From positions 62,001-126,000 of the forward strand of contig NZ_BNAD01000010.1 in assembly GCF_014653115.1 (NCBI RefSeq): a DNA stretch of 64,000 bases, given 5' to 3'. Numbering within the stretch: the stretch's first letter is position 1; every line of letters begins with the position of its first letter. The notes under the pieces were generated by a model that saw only the letters and a program-made list of their open reading frames with translations, searched no databases and was not told the origin of the DNA. This stretch comes from Nocardioides flavus (ex Wang et al. 2016). Lineage in GTDB: Bacteria; Actinomycetota; Actinomycetes; Propionibacteriales; Nocardioidaceae. The position numbers and the translations under genes were made by a program. Positions 37,210 to 46,317 of this stretch are shown here, piece after piece.

Positions 37210-38057
37210 CGGACCGGTGCCTCTGCGGCGAGGCGGGCGGTCTCGGCGGCCACGTCGAAGTCGGCGACGGGCCACTGCAGGTCCAGCCCGCGCAGGGTGT
37301 CGAGCAGGACCTGGCCCACGGCGAGGTTGCGGAACCACTTCTTGTCGGCCGGCACGACGTGCCACGGGGCGGCCGCGGTGCTGGTGCGCTCGAGGGCGAT
37401 CTCGTACGCCTCGCGGTAGGCGGGCCAGTGGGCCCGCTCGTCGAGGTCGCCGGGGTTGTACTTCCAGTGCTTCTCAGGATTGGCCAGTCGCTCGGCCAGC
37501 CGCTCCTTCTGCTCCTCGGCGCTGATGTGGAGCATGCACTTGACGATCGAGAAGCCGTCGTCGACCAGGCGCGCCTCGAACTCGTTGATGGCGCCGTAGC
37601 GCCGCTCGATCTCGTCGGGGTCGGCGAACCCGCGGACCCGGGCGATCAGCACGTCCTCGTAGTGGGAGCGGTCGAACACTCCGATGTAGCCGGCCTGGGG
37701 CAGCCCCTTCTCGATGCGCCACAGGAAGTCGTGGGCGAGCTCCTCCTCGGTGGGCGCCTTGAAGCTGGTGATCCGGACGCCCTGCGGGTCCACGAGGCCG
37801 ATGGTGTGCCGCAGCACCCCGCCCTTGCCGCTGGTGTCCATGCCCTGGAGCACCAGCAGGACCCGCCGCGCGGAGCCGGCCGTACGCTCGGCCCACAACC
37901 GCTCCTGGAGGTCGGCGAGCTCGGGCTGCATGGCCGCCAGGGCTTCCCGGCCGTCGGCCTTGGCGCCGTCGAACCCCGGAGCGGCGTCGGTGTCGATGGC
38001 GGTCAGGTCCACCGGACCCTCGGGGAGCCGCAGCGCCGCGGCGATGGCAGAGGTCAT
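37206..38057 (-). CDS. polyphosphate kinase 2 family protein
   Basis: A 283-residue PPK2 enzyme, transferring phosphate between polyphosphate and nucleotides. Walker A loop GMDTSGKGG at residues 72-80, lid and catalytic region VFDRSHYEDVLIARV (about 128-142), and RNLAVGQVLLDTL near the C-terminus. One-domain PPK2 class. ATG 38057 starts MTSAIAAAL; an ATG 12 bases upstream is an alternative. First gene of a coupled run with HipA_2, DUF3037 and AlkD. Confidence 0.92.
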   Translation of the reverse strand: MTSAIAAALRLPEGPVDLTAIDTDAAPGFDGAKADGREALAAMQPELADLQERLWAERTAGSARRVLLVLQGMDTSGKGGVLRHTIGLVDPQGVRITSFKAPTEEELAHDFLWRIEKGLPQAGYIGVFDRSHYEDVLIARVRGFADPDEIERRYGAINEFEARLVDDGFSIVKCMLHISAEEQKERLAERLANPEKHWKYNPGDLDERAHWPAYREAYEIALERTSTAAAPWHVVPADKKWFRNLAVGQVLLDTLRGLDLQWPVADFDVAAETARLAAEAPVR

Positions 38058-38065
38058 GGGGGCCA

Positions 38066-38815
38066 TCATGGCCCACCGGGGGCGGGAGCAGGCTCGCGAC
38101 GCTGCGTACCGCCGAGGACACGTCGTACGTCGAGCGTGCAACCGACGACCGTGGCCACCGACCCGTCCCTGCCGGGCTCGTCGAACCACGTGCCCTGCTC
38201 GAAGCCGACCTTCTCCAGCACGCGCAACGAGGCCGCGTTGCGATGGTCGGGAGCGGCGAAGAACTCCTCCGCGTCGGGGAAACGGCGAGTCGCGCCGACC
38301 ATCCACGACCAGAGGATCCGGGCGCCGAGCCCCCGTCCTGCCCACTCCGGCTCGCCGACCGCGTAGTCGAGACCGATCGCGTCCGGGTTCGGTGTCAGCA
38401 GGGCGAAGTCCGGGACGTCGTGGAGGCGGTAGTCCTGCACGAACCCGACCGAGCGACCGTTGACCTCCACCACCCACATCCGCAGCGGCGTGTGCCCGTC
38501 GACCCGAGGGCCGTACGTCGCCGTGACCCTCTCGGGTGTCGGTGGACCGTCGGCGTGCCACCAGCGGCGTACGTGCGGTGCCGCGAGCCACCGAGCGAGG
38601 ATCGGCAGGTCACCGCGCGTCATCGCTCGCAGGTCGGCGCGCAGGGAGTCGTCGACGACGAACTCGAGCACGTCTCCCGACAGGTCGTCGGCCACCGGGA
38701 GGACGCCCAGCGGCATCGCGATCCGCGCCGCCGCACCCGCCCAGGGCTCGCCCGGGCGCACCTCACCTGCCAGCACCCCGGCGTCGCCGCGGACCCGCAG
38801 CCGCCTGTCGGTCAT
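38066..38815 (-). CDS. GNAT acetyltransferase (aminoglycoside 6'-N-acetyltransferase-like)
   Basis: A 249-residue protein. The C-terminal GNAT domain starts at about residue 56: LRAMTRGDLPILARWLAAPHVRRWW, VGFVQDYRL, and the acetyl-CoA loop GLDYAVGEPEWAGRGLGARIL. This resembles the AAC(6')/siderophore acetyltransferase group, but substrate cannot be told. The first 50 residues are unusual for this family and contain a beta pattern (LRVRGDAGVLAGEV). Eight bases separate it from the upstream phosphoribosyltransferase gene. Confidence 0.82.
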   Translation of the reverse strand: MTDRRLRVRGDAGVLAGEVRPGEPWAGAAARIAMPLGVLPVADDLSGDVLEFVVDDSLRADLRAMTRGDLPILARWLAAPHVRRWWHADGPPTPERVTATYGPRVDGHTPLRMWVVEVNGRSVGFVQDYRLHDVPDFALLTPNPDAIGLDYAVGEPEWAGRGLGARILWSWMVGATRRFPDAEEFFAAPDHRNAASLRVLEKVGFEQGTWFDEPGRDGSVATVVGCTLDVRRVLGGTQRREPAPAPGGP

Positions 38816-38823
38816 CCGGGAGG

Positions 38824-39342
38824 TCAGTGCGCGAGTGCGTCGGGGTCGACGACGGGTGGCAGCACCGACCACGGGAAGTCGATCCACCGCTCGGTGCGCC
38901 GCCACACGTAGTCGGCCTTGATCACCGACTGCGGCTTCTCGTAGATCACGACGGTGCGGGCCTCCGCGACGTGGCCCTCGCAGAACTCGTGGACGAGCTC
39001 GAGGGTGCGACCGGTGTCGGCGACGTCGTCGGCGATGAGGACCTTCAGGCCCGACAGGTCGACGACCGCGGGCGTGGGCGGCAGCATGATCGGGACCTCG
39101 AGCCGTTGGTCGACGCCGGTGTAGAACTCGACGTTGACCACCGAGATGTTCTTCACCGCAAGGGCGTAGCCCAGACCCATCCCGAGTGCGAGTCCGCCGC
39201 GGGCGATGGTCAGGATCATGTCGGGGCGAAACCCGGAGTCGGCGACCTGCTGCGCCAGCTCCCGGGTCGCGGTGCCGAACAGCTCGTAGGTGAGGACCTC
39301 GCGCTCGTTGATCACCGGGCCATCCCACCAGAGTCCGGACAC
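38824..39342 (-). CDS. purine-type phosphoribosyltransferase
   Basis: A 172-residue type I phosphoribosyltransferase with the PRPP-binding motif VLIADDVADTGRTL and the flexible-loop region IARGGLALGMGL. Similar to xanthine/guanine phosphoribosyltransferases of the Gpt type, which salvage purine bases to nucleotides. The first 9 residues are atypical, so an in-frame GTG at 39315 (INEREVLTYELFG) is a good alternative start. Located 18 bases downstream of recX on the same strand. Confidence 0.85.
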   Translation of the reverse strand: MSGLWWDGPVINEREVLTYELFGTATRELAQQVADSGFRPDMILTIARGGLALGMGLGYALAVKNISVVNVEFYTGVDQRLEVPIMLPPTPAVVDLSGLKVLIADDVADTGRTLELVHEFCEGHVAEARTVVIYEKPQSVIKADYVWRRTERWIDFPWSVLPPVVDPDALAH

Positions 39343-39360
39343 CGTGCGGAAGTGCCGCCC

Positions 39361-40092
39361 TCAGAAGTCGGGGTGCTCGCCGACCTCGCCATCGTCCTCG
39401 GCCTCCCCCAGCGCCTCGCGCACCACCGAGAACGCCAGGCCCGCCGCGTAGCCCTTGCGGGCGAGCAGGCCGGCGAGACGCCGGGTGGCCACCTGTCGGT
39501 CGAGGCCGCGCATCGAGCGCAGCTTCTTGTCGACGAGCGCACGGGCGGCCTCGCGCTGGTCGCCCTCTTCGATCTGCTCGAGCGCCTCCTTGGCCTCCTG
39601 ATCACCGACGCCCTTGCGGCGCAGCTCCTGCGCCAGGGCGCGTGGAGCCAGGCCGCGGCTGCGGTGACGACTCTCGACCCACTGGCGGGCGTAGGCGGCG
39701 TCGTCGATCAGGCCGACCTCGGAGAACCGGTCGAGCAGGGACGCAGCCAGCTCGGTCGGCACCCCCCGCTTGGCGAGCTTGTCGGCGAGCTCCTGGCGCG
39801 AGCGCGCCTGCCCGGTCAGCGCGTCGAGGAGGATCCTGCGCGCCACCGCCTCCGGGTCGGCCTCGACCTCCGCGGCGGCCGCCTCCTCGCGGGCGACCCT
39901 GGCGGCCTCCCGCTCCTCCCACGTCCGGGTGCGCTTGCGGTCGGCCTGGCGTCCGCCCGTACGTCCGCCCGTGCGTCCGGCGCGGGTGGGAGCCTCCTCG
40001 GCAGGCGGGGGCGGGGTCTCCCCCACCCACGCCTGGACGCCGAGGCTGACGTCCCCGACCCACGACGGCGGCGGACGGTGCTCAGAAGTCAT
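39361..40092 (-). CDS. recX: RecX-family regulator of RecA
   Basis: A 243-residue protein that binds RecA filaments and limits their activity. The C-terminal 165 residues form three RecX helical repeats ([54 protein letters not shown]). The first 70 residues are a charged, Pro/Arg-rich tail ([13 protein letters not shown]) typical of actinobacteria. ATG 40092 overlaps the recA stop by 11 bases, so recX is coupled to recA. Confidence 0.94.
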   Translation of the reverse strand: MTSEHRPPPSWVGDVSLGVQAWVGETPPPPAEEAPTRAGRTGGRTGGRQADRKRTRTWEEREAARVAREEAAAAEVEADPEAVARRILLDALTGQARSRQELADKLAKRGVPTELAASLLDRFSEVGLIDDAAYARQWVESRHRSRGLAPRALAQELRRKGVGDQEAKEALEQIEEGDQREAARALVDKKLRSMRGLDRQVATRRLAGLLARKGYAAGLAFSVVREALGEAEDDGEVGEHPDF

Positions 40093-41134
40093 TGACTCCG
40101 ATGGGCTCGTCGCTCAGGTCGTCGGACGGCTTGTCGACGGCAGGAGTGACGCCCAGCTTCTCCAGGATGAGCTTCTCGATCTCGTTGGCGAGGTCGGGGT
40201 TGTCGCGCAGGAAGTTGCGCGAGTTCTCCTTGCCCTGGCCGAGCTGGTCGCCCTCGTAGGTGTACCAGGCGCCGGCCTTGCGGATCAGGCCCGCCTCGAC
40301 GCCCACGTCGATCAGGCCGCCCTCGCGGCTGATCCCCTTGCCGTACATGATGTCGAACTCGGCCTGCTTGAACGGCGGGGCCACCTTGTTCTTGACGACC
40401 TTGACGCGGGTGCGGTTGCCGACCATGTCAGTGCCGTCCTTGAGCGTCTCGATGCGACGCACGTCGAGGCGCACCGAGGAGTAGAACTTCAGCGCGCGAC
40501 CACCGGTGGTGGTCTCCGGCGAGCCGAACATGACGCCGATCTTCTCGCGGAGCTGGTTGATGAAGATCGCGGTCGTGCCGGAGTTGTTGAGGGCACCGGT
40601 CATCTTGCGCAGCGCCTGGCTCATGAGTCGGGCCTGGAGACCGACGTGGCTGTCGCCCATCTCGCCCTCGATCTCGGCGCGGGGCACCAGGGCGGCCACG
40701 GAGTCGATGACGATCAGCGACAGCGCGCCGGAGCGGATCAGCATGTCTGCGATCTCGAGCGCCTGCTCACCGGAGTCGGGCTGGGAGACCAGCAGCGCGT
40801 CGGTGTCGACGCCGAGGGCCTTGGCGTAGTCGGGGTCGAGCGCGTGCTCGGCGTCGATGAAGGCGACGATCCCGCCGGCCGCCTGGGCGCTGGCCACCGC
40901 GTGGAGGGCGACCGTCGTCTTTCCGGAGGACTCCGGTCCGTAGATCTCGACGACGCGCCCACGGGGCAGGCCGCCGAGACCGAGGGCCACGTCGAGGGCG
41001 ATCGACCCGGTGGGGATCACCTCGAGCGGGGCACGCGTCTCGTCGCCCAGTCGCATGACCGAGCCCTTGCCGAACTGCTTCTCCACCTGTGCGAGCGCGG
41101 CGTCGAGGGCCTTCTCGCGGTCTGCACCAGCCAT
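40082..41134 (-). CDS. recA: RecA recombinase
   Basis: Forms ATP-dependent filaments on single-stranded DNA and triggers LexA self-cleavage. The 350 residues contain Walker [10 protein letters not shown], Walker [10 protein letters not shown], the L1/L2 DNA-binding loops ([14 protein letters not shown] and [14 protein letters not shown]) and an acidic C-terminal tail ([14 protein letters not shown]). There is no intein, which some actinobacterial recA genes carry. ATG 41134 gives the usual [14 protein letters not shown] start. Upstream are a LexA box and a second damage-type promoter. Confidence 0.98.
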   Translation of the reverse strand: MAGADREKALDAALAQVEKQFGKGSVMRLGDETRAPLEVIPTGSIALDVALGLGGLPRGRVVEIYGPESSGKTTVALHAVASAQAAGGIVAFIDAEHALDPDYAKALGVDTDALLVSQPDSGEQALEIADMLIRSGALSLIVIDSVAALVPRAEIEGEMGDSHVGLQARLMSQALRKMTGALNNSGTTAIFINQLREKIGVMFGSPETTTGGRALKFYSSVRLDVRRIETLKDGTDMVGNRTRVKVVKNKVAPPFKQAEFDIMYGKGISREGGLIDVGVEAGLIRKAGAWYTYEGDQLGQGKENSRNFLRDNPDLANEIEKLILEKLGVTPAVDKPSDDLSDEPIGVNDF

Positions 41135-41178
41135 TGCTGTGTCCCGTTCTCTCGTCGTGTGTGTGAGGTACTTCTGCG

Positions 41179-41201
41179 ACGGTAGGGCGAGCCACCGACA
41201 G
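41179..41201 (-). promoter_or_regulatory. RecA-NDp-like (PafBC-type) promoter of recA
   Basis: On the minus strand CTGTCGGTG, 8 bases, then TACCGT, matching the motif TTGTCRGTG-N8-TAnnnT of LexA-independent damage promoters in mycobacteria. It is 45 bases before the recA start. PafBC dependence is inferred from the motif. Confidence 0.65.
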
Positions 41202-41271
41202 TCCCTGATCAGGACGGTCTGACGCTGTGGACAACCTCGCACTTCGTCGTACCTGTGGACGCACAGTAGCC

Positions 41272-41285
41272 CGAACAGGTGTTCG
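41272..41285. promoter_or_regulatory. LexA (SOS) box upstream of recA
   Basis: CGAACAGGTGTTCG matches the actinobacterial SOS box consensus CGAAC-N4-GTTCG exactly in both arms. It lies 138 bases upstream of the recA start. Confidence 0.85.
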
Positions 41286-41338
41286 ACGCAGTGTGCGGCA
41301 CGGCGTGTCGCCGAGTTTCCGCCGTCGCCCTCGCGGGC

Positions 41339-42607
41339 TCAGGCGTGACGCCGCGTCACCCAGCCCGCGGCGACCACCGCGCCGGCCAGCAGGGCGGCGA
41401 ACATCGCGAGGGCGGAGTAGCCCAGCGCGCCGACGATGACGCCGGCGAGCGCGCCACCCCCGGCGGCGGTGAGGGCCATCGCCATGTCCGAGGTGCCCTG
41501 CACGTCGGTGCGCGCCGCGATCGGCGTGCGGTCGGCGATCACGGTCGACGCCGCCACGGTCGCGCAGGACCACCCGAGGCCGAGCAGGAACAGCCCGGCG
41601 AGGATCTGCCAGGACGAGCCTGCGGGCGAGAGGCCGCACAACGCCAGCGACACCAGCAGCACCGCTCCCCCGGCCACCAGCACGGCCGAGCGGCCGAAGC
41701 GGTCGGTCGCCCACCCGACGACCGGGGAGAAGGCGAACATGCCGAGCACGTGGATCGAGATCACGAAGCCGATGACCTCGAGGTGCGCACCCCCGTGCTC
41801 CATGTGCAGCGGCGTCATGATCATCACCGTCACCATCGCAGCGTGGGCGCAGGCCATCGCGACGACCGCTGCACCGACGGCGGGGACCTCGCGCACCACC
41901 GTGACGAACCGGGTCCAGGAGCGCCCCGGGGCCTCCCGCCCGGGGGCCGGCACCGCACCGGCGGCCTGCTGGGCGAGGAGCAGCGGGTCCGGGCGCAGCC
42001 GCAGCCAGACCCAGCCGGCCGCCACGACGAGCACCGCCGCGCCGATCGCGAAGCCGCCGGTGAGCTCGGGCACGCCCATCCACCTGGCCACGGCGGCCCC
42101 GACGCCGGTGAGGTTGGGGCCCGCGACGGCACCGATGGTCGTCGCCCAGACCACGACGGACAACGCGCGAGCGCGGTGCTCCTCGGTCGCGAGGTCGGTC
42201 GCGGCGTAGCGCGAACCGTTGTTGACCGCCGTGGTCGCACCGAGCATGACGGCGCCGAGCAGCAGCACCGCCATCGAGTCCACGACTCCCGCGAGCACGG
42301 CGAGGGCGGCGCCGGTCGCCCCGGTGAGGTAGCCGGCGACGATCCCGACGCGGCGGCCACGACGACGCATGACGCGCGCGAGGACGTACGCCGCCAGGGC
42401 CGTGCCCAGCACCTGGAAGGTCTGCGCGAGGCCCGCCATGGTCTCGCTGCCGGAGATGTCGCGGGCCAGCAGGGAGGCGGTGGCGACGCCGATGGTGACG
42501 CCGACCGCGCCCACGGCCTGGGAGACGACGACGGTGCGTACGGTGCGGCGCTGGACGTCGGCGAGGTCGGGCCCGGGCTCGGTGCGGGCGCCGAGCGGGG
42601 TCGTCAC
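41339..42607 (-). CDS. MFS transporter
   Basis: A 422-residue major facilitator with 12 hydrophobic helices in two six-helix halves. The MFS loop motif between helices 2 and 3 is present in weak form (ARVMRRRGRRVGIVAG), and between helices 8 and 9 (GWATDRFGRSAVLVAG). Substrate unknown; drug or metabolite export is likely. GTG 42607 overlaps the DUF3046 stop (GTGA), linking it to the methyltransferase-DUF3046 run. Confidence 0.88.
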   Translation of the reverse strand: MTTPLGARTEPGPDLADVQRRTVRTVVVSQAVGAVGVTIGVATASLLARDISGSETMAGLAQTFQVLGTALAAYVLARVMRRRGRRVGIVAGYLTGATGAALAVLAGVVDSMAVLLLGAVMLGATTAVNNGSRYAATDLATEEHRARALSVVVWATTIGAVAGPNLTGVGAAVARWMGVPELTGGFAIGAAVLVVAAGWVWLRLRPDPLLLAQQAAGAVPAPGREAPGRSWTRFVTVVREVPAVGAAVVAMACAHAAMVTVMIMTPLHMEHGGAHLEVIGFVISIHVLGMFAFSPVVGWATDRFGRSAVLVAGGAVLLVSLALCGLSPAGSSWQILAGLFLLGLGWSCATVAASTVIADRTPIAARTDVQGTSDMAMALTAAGGGALAGVIVGALGYSALAMFAALLAGAVVAAGWVTRRHA

Positions 42608-42798
42608 CGCTCGCTGTCCGGGAGCTCGAGGTGGCGCCGCACGGCCGCCCACACCTGCTTGGGCGGGACACCCGCGTCGAGCGCTTCCTGCGTCGTCCGG
42701 CCGTCGAGCTCGCGCACGACGGTCAGCTCGGCCCACGTCCGCGAGTAGTCACGGCCCAGGGTGTCGTCGAGCCGCGCCCAGAACTCGGTGTGCCTCAT
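42604..42798 (-). CDS. DUF3046-family protein
   Basis: A 64-residue protein with the family pattern MRHTEFWARLDDTLG...SRTWAELTVVRELDGRTTQEALDAG...VWAAVRRHLELP. Small actinobacterial protein of unknown function, frequently near recA/recX in this phylum, as here. Overlaps the methyltransferase stop and the MFS start by 4 bases each. Confidence 0.92.
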   Translation of the reverse strand: MRHTEFWARLDDTLGRDYSRTWAELTVVRELDGRTTQEALDAGVPPKQVWAAVRRHLELPDSER

Positions 42799-43412
42799 GG
42801 TGACACCCCATCACGGACCGCCGACACCTCGAGCCACGCCTCCCCCCGCCTACCGGCGACGCCCGCGTGGATCTCGATCCCGGTCCAGCCGGCCGCGGCG
42901 ACGACGGCGCGCAGGTGGTCGGCGCGCCAGTAGGTGAAGTGGCGCGGGCCGCTGATCGCCCCATGGGTGGACCATCCGTCGCCGTCCCCCTCCTTGAGCG
43001 CGGCGCCCAGCAGCCCACCGACCCTCGTCACCGCGGCGAGCCTGGTGAGCACCACGCGCAGGTCCACCCGCGCCACGTGCAACAGCGAGGCGTTGGCCCA
43101 CACCGCGTCGTACGGGTCCCCTGCCGCGGCGAGGTCGTCGACGAGCGGGTCGAGGAGGTCGGCCTCGTGGCCCTGTGCCCGGAGGAGCGCCACGAACCCG
43201 GGCGTGATGTCGGTGCGTCGCACCCGGAGGCCCAGCCTCTCCATCAGGAGTGCGTCCCGGCCTCCGCCGGACCCGATCTCCAGCACGCGGGCACCCGCCC
43301 CGAGGCGTTGCGCGAAGTCCTCGACCCGCGCGCGGACCGCGTCCGTCATAGCCGGGCCGTGCGCCACGTACGCCGCAGCGTCGCGGTCGTAGGCACGCAC
43401 CGTCTCGTTCAC
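42795..43412 (-). CDS. class I SAM-dependent methyltransferase
   Basis: A 205-residue protein with the SAM-binding motif VLEIGSGGGRDALLME (motif I), an acidic residue at the end of strand 2 (RRTDITPGF), and WANASLLHVARVDLR (motif post-II). The C-terminal part has HFTYWRADHLRAVVAAAGW, common to methyltransferase type 11/12 members that act on small molecules. Substrate unknown. GTG 43412 is chosen from the family start (NETVRAYDRDAAAYV). Confidence 0.87.
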   Translation of the reverse strand: MNETVRAYDRDAAAYVAHGPAMTDAVRARVEDFAQRLGAGARVLEIGSGGGRDALLMERLGLRVRRTDITPGFVALLRAQGHEADLLDPLVDDLAAAGDPYDAVWANASLLHVARVDLRVVLTRLAAVTRVGGLLGAALKEGDGDGWSTHGAISGPRHFTYWRADHLRAVVAAAGWTGIEIHAGVAGRRGEAWLEVSAVRDGVSP

Positions 43413-43567
43413 GACCGATCCCCCTGCGCCAGCACCCACGTACGGTCCACGGTGTGCGGGACGACCGCCTCCGGCACAGCGCTCATGCCCGACATCAAAC
43501 CAGCCCCACCGACCGCGGCACTCCGCGTCCGGGACACCCGCGCCCGGGCTTCCAGTCCCTTTCGTGC

Positions 43568-43597
43568 GGTTCTTGCCCGTTGCAACGGGCGAGAACC
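43568..43597. repeat. 30-bp near-perfect palindrome
   Basis: Half-site GGTTCTTGCCCGTTG and its inverse complement meet without a loop at centre TTGCAA; only one base pair of 15 is mismatched. It lies in the 264-base gap between the ABC permease end (43677) and the methyltransferase start (43412). No T-run follows on either strand. Either an operator for a dimeric regulator or a cruciform-forming site. The rest of the gap shows no other feature. Confidence 0.65.
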
Positions 43598-43676
43598 CGG
43601 GCAGTCACCGGCTGACCGGTGGTCCCGACGCGAGGACGAGGCGAGCTCCGGGGGGGCCAGGAGCCCCCTGCACCCC

Positions 43677-44477
43677 TCAGGTCAGCAGCAGCCTGTCGAG
43701 GCGCCGGCGTACGACGAGCAGCCCGACGATGCCCATCACGACGAGGTAGACCACCGAGACCGCCGACTCCCAGGTGACGACCCCGGTGGTCAGCTCGCGG
43801 CACAGGACGACGCCGCGGTAGAGCGGGGTGGCCTCGACGACCCAGCGCAGCACCCCGTCACCGAAGGCCTCGACAGGGAAGAACGTCGCGGAGAACAGGA
43901 ACAGCGGCATCTGGACGAGGGTGATCTTGTCGAAGTCCTGCCAGGACGTCATCCAGGTCGTCACCGCCATGCAGACCGCGGAGAAGGCGAAGGCGATCAA
44001 CACGGCCGCGGGCAGCGCGAGCACGGCCCACCAGGAGTGGGTCAGGCCCATGACCGCCATGACCACGAGGAACGCCGCGGAGTAGACCGAGCCGCGCATC
44101 AGGCCCCAGGCGATCTCACCGCGGGCGATGTCGCCGGTCGAGAGCGGCGTGGCGAGCATCTGGTCGTAGAGCTTCTCGTACTTGAGCTTGAAGAAGACGT
44201 TGTAGGTGGAGTCGAGCAGGGCGCCGTTGAACGCCGAGGTGGCGAGCATGGCCGGGGCGACGAACTCGGCGTAGGGGATGGCCTCGCCGTGGAACTCGAA
44301 GGTGTCGATGAGCTGGCCGACGCCGATGCCGATCGAGAAGAGGTAGAACACCGGCTCGAGGAAGCCGGTGACGAACAGCTTCCACGCGCTCTTGTAGACG
44401 ACGTAGTTGCGCAGCACCAGGACCCGGGTCGCGGCGGCCGGGGACAGGGGGGCGGGAATCTCGTGCAGCAGCGCCAC
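43677..44477 (-). CDS. ABC-2 type transporter permease
   Basis: A 266-residue integral membrane protein with six predicted helices and the ABC-2 family region MLATPLSTGDIARGEIAWGLMRG. The N-terminal cytoplasmic start (LSPAAATRVLVLRNYVVYKS) matches exporter permeases of the DrrB/NodJ type. GTG 44477 follows GGAGG at good spacing and is 1 base after the partner permease stop. Third gene of an exporter operon; substrate unknown. Confidence 0.9.
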   Translation of the reverse strand: MALLHEIPAPLSPAAATRVLVLRNYVVYKSAWKLFVTGFLEPVFYLFSIGIGVGQLIDTFEFHGEAIPYAEFVAPAMLATSAFNGALLDSTYNVFFKLKYEKLYDQMLATPLSTGDIARGEIAWGLMRGSVYSAAFLVVMAVMGLTHSWWAVLALPAAVLIAFAFSAVCMAVTTWMTSWQDFDKITLVQMPLFLFSATFFPVEAFGDGVLRWVVEATPLYRGVVLCRELTTGVVTWESAVSVVYLVVMGIVGLLVVRRRLDRLLLT

Positions 44478-44478
44478 C

Positions 44479-45318
44479 TCAGACCTCCAGCCGTCGGTCG
44501 AGGTTGCGCACCGCGAGGAACCAGCCCACGACGGTGAGGCTGACGAGCACGACCACGTGCAGCAGGACCAGCGACCAGTCCACCTGCCCGACGCAGAACA
44601 TCCGCGACAGCGACACGCCGTGCCACAGAGGGGTGAGCCGCGCGACCCACTCGAGCACCGGTCCGAGGTTGGCGATCGGGAAGAAGGCGCCGGAGAACAG
44701 CGTCAGCGGGATCACCCCGAGGCGGAACAGCAGCCCGAAGCCCTCCTCGGAGGTGAGGCGGGCGCTGTAGGCGAAGACGAGCGTGGCGAAGGCGAAGCCC
44801 ACGAGCACCTGCGACAGCCAGGCCAGGATCGGCCCCCACCAGGTGGCGAACACGCCGAACGGCGCGATGACCAGCATGAAGACCGCGCAGGCGGAGGCGA
44901 CGCGGAACATGACGAACCCGAGGAACGCGTTGACCAGGTCGCGGACGGCCAGCGGCGTGGCCAGCTGGGCGTAGAAGGTCTTGTGCCACTTGATGGCGCC
45001 CATGACGGGGTAGGTCGACTCGCTGACGGCGATCGTCATGGCGTGCGAGGCGACGAGGCCCGGCACCACGAAGGCGAGGTAGGACGTCGCGCCCTCGAGT
45101 CGGTCGGGGTCGCCCTCGATGAAGCCGCCCAGCAGCACACCCATCGCGACGACGTAGAGCAGCGGGGTGAGGAAGCTGCCGACCACTCCCCCACGCCACG
45201 TGCGCTTGAGGACGGTGAGCCAGTAGTCGTACTGGCGCGCCATGCCCTCCCGGGCCGACAGCGCACCCCTCGGTGCGGATCCGCTTGTGGTGCGCGGTGG
45301 TGTCGTCCCGGTCGCCAT
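44479..45318 (-). CDS. ABC-2 type transporter permease
   Basis: A 279-residue partner permease with six helices, ABC-2 motif region SGAFFPIANLGPVLEWVARLTPLWHG, and an N-terminal cytoplasmic stretch of about 35 residues (MATGTTPPRTTSGS). ATG 45318 overlaps the ATPase stop by one base (TGATG). The two permeases have different sequences and so form a heterodimer with one ATPase. Confidence 0.9.
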   Translation of the reverse strand: MATGTTPPRTTSGSAPRGALSAREGMARQYDYWLTVLKRTWRGGVVGSFLTPLLYVVAMGVLLGGFIEGDPDRLEGATSYLAFVVPGLVASHAMTIAVSESTYPVMGAIKWHKTFYAQLATPLAVRDLVNAFLGFVMFRVASACAVFMLVIAPFGVFATWWGPILAWLSQVLVGFAFATLVFAYSARLTSEEGFGLLFRLGVIPLTLFSGAFFPIANLGPVLEWVARLTPLWHGVSLSRMFCVGQVDWSLVLLHVVVLVSLTVVGWFLAVRNLDRRLEV

Positions 45319-46244
45319 CAGTCGGCCAGTCTCCGGCCGGTGAGGCGCAGGAAGACGTCCTCGAGGGTGGAGCGGCGTACGAGGGTGGCGAGGGGCTGCA
45401 GGCCGCGGTCGAGCACGGCCGTCACGACGTCCTCCCCGTGGTCGCTGTAGACCAGGAGCCGGTCGGGCAGCACCTCGACCCGCTCGCCGAGGTCCTCGAC
45501 CTTGCCGGCGATCGCCTCGTGCTCGCCGACGCCGAAGCGCAACTCGGCGACCTCGCGGGTCGAGTGGGCGTCGATGAGCTCGCGCGGCGAGCCCTCGGCG
45601 GCGATCAGCCCCTTGTCCATGACGACGAGCCGGTCGCACAGCTGCTCGGCCTCGTCCATGTAGTGGGTGGTGATCACGAGGGTCACCCCGGCCTGCTTGA
45701 GCCGGAAGAGCTGGTCCCAGAGCACGTGGCGCGCCTGGGGGTCGAGTCCGGTCGTCGGCTCGTCGAGCAGCAGCAGGTCGGGGTTGTTGATCAGGCTGCG
45801 CGCGATGGTGAGGCGGCGCTTCATGCCACCGGAGAGGGACTCGACCTTGGCCTTGGCCTTGTCGGTGATCTGGGCGAACTCGAGGAGCTCGCGAGCCCGC
45901 TCGCGACACGTCGCACGGTCGATGCCGAAGTAGCGGCCGTAGATGTAGAGGTTGTCGAACACGCTGAGCTCCTTGTCGAGGGTGTCCTCCTGCGGGCACA
46001 CCCCGAGGCGACCGCGGATGGCGGGGCCGTCGGTCGCCGGGTCCATGCCGAGGATGCGCAGCTCACCGCCGCTCACCGGGCTGACCGAGGCGATCATCCG
46101 CATCGTGCTCGACTTGCCCGCTCCGTTGGGCCCGAGGAAGCCGAACGCCTCCCCGCGGCGCACCTCGACGTCGATGCCCTTCACGGCCTCGAAGTCACCG
46201 AACGACTTGCGCAGCCCCCGCGCCGAGATCATGGCTCCTGTCAC
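45318..46244 (-). CDS. ABC transporter ATP-binding protein (DrrA/NodI type)
   Basis: A 308-residue ATPase with Walker A GPNGAGKSS, the signature LSGGMKRRLTIARSL, Walker B LLLLDEPTTGLD and H-loop ITTHYMDEAEQ, then a 75-residue C-terminal extension. It energises an ABC-2 exporter with the two permeases downstream. GTG 46244 has TAGGCT 8 bases upstream (46253-46258), favouring a leaderless start; ATG 46232 (MISARGLRKSFG) is the alternative. Confidence 0.93.
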   Translation of the reverse strand: MTGAMISARGLRKSFGDFEAVKGIDVEVRRGEAFGFLGPNGAGKSSTMRMIASVSPVSGGELRILGMDPATDGPAIRGRLGVCPQEDTLDKELSVFDNLYIYGRYFGIDRATCRERARELLEFAQITDKAKAKVESLSGGMKRRLTIARSLINNPDLLLLDEPTTGLDPQARHVLWDQLFRLKQAGVTLVITTHYMDEAEQLCDRLVVMDKGLIAAEGSPRELIDAHSTREVAELRFGVGEHEAIAGKVEDLGERVEVLPDRLLVYSDHGEDVVTAVLDRGLQPLATLVRRSTLEDVFLRLTGRRLAD

Positions 46245-46317
46245 GGGGAACGAGCCTAGATCAGAGGTACGACCTCACCGCACCGAACGGCGACAGTCGC
46301 GCCGGTGTACGGGGGTG

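Noticed and set aside
43568..43597. Palindrome as an intrinsic terminator of the exporter operon
   Set aside because: There is no loop and no T-run on either strand, so the operator or cruciform reading is favoured.
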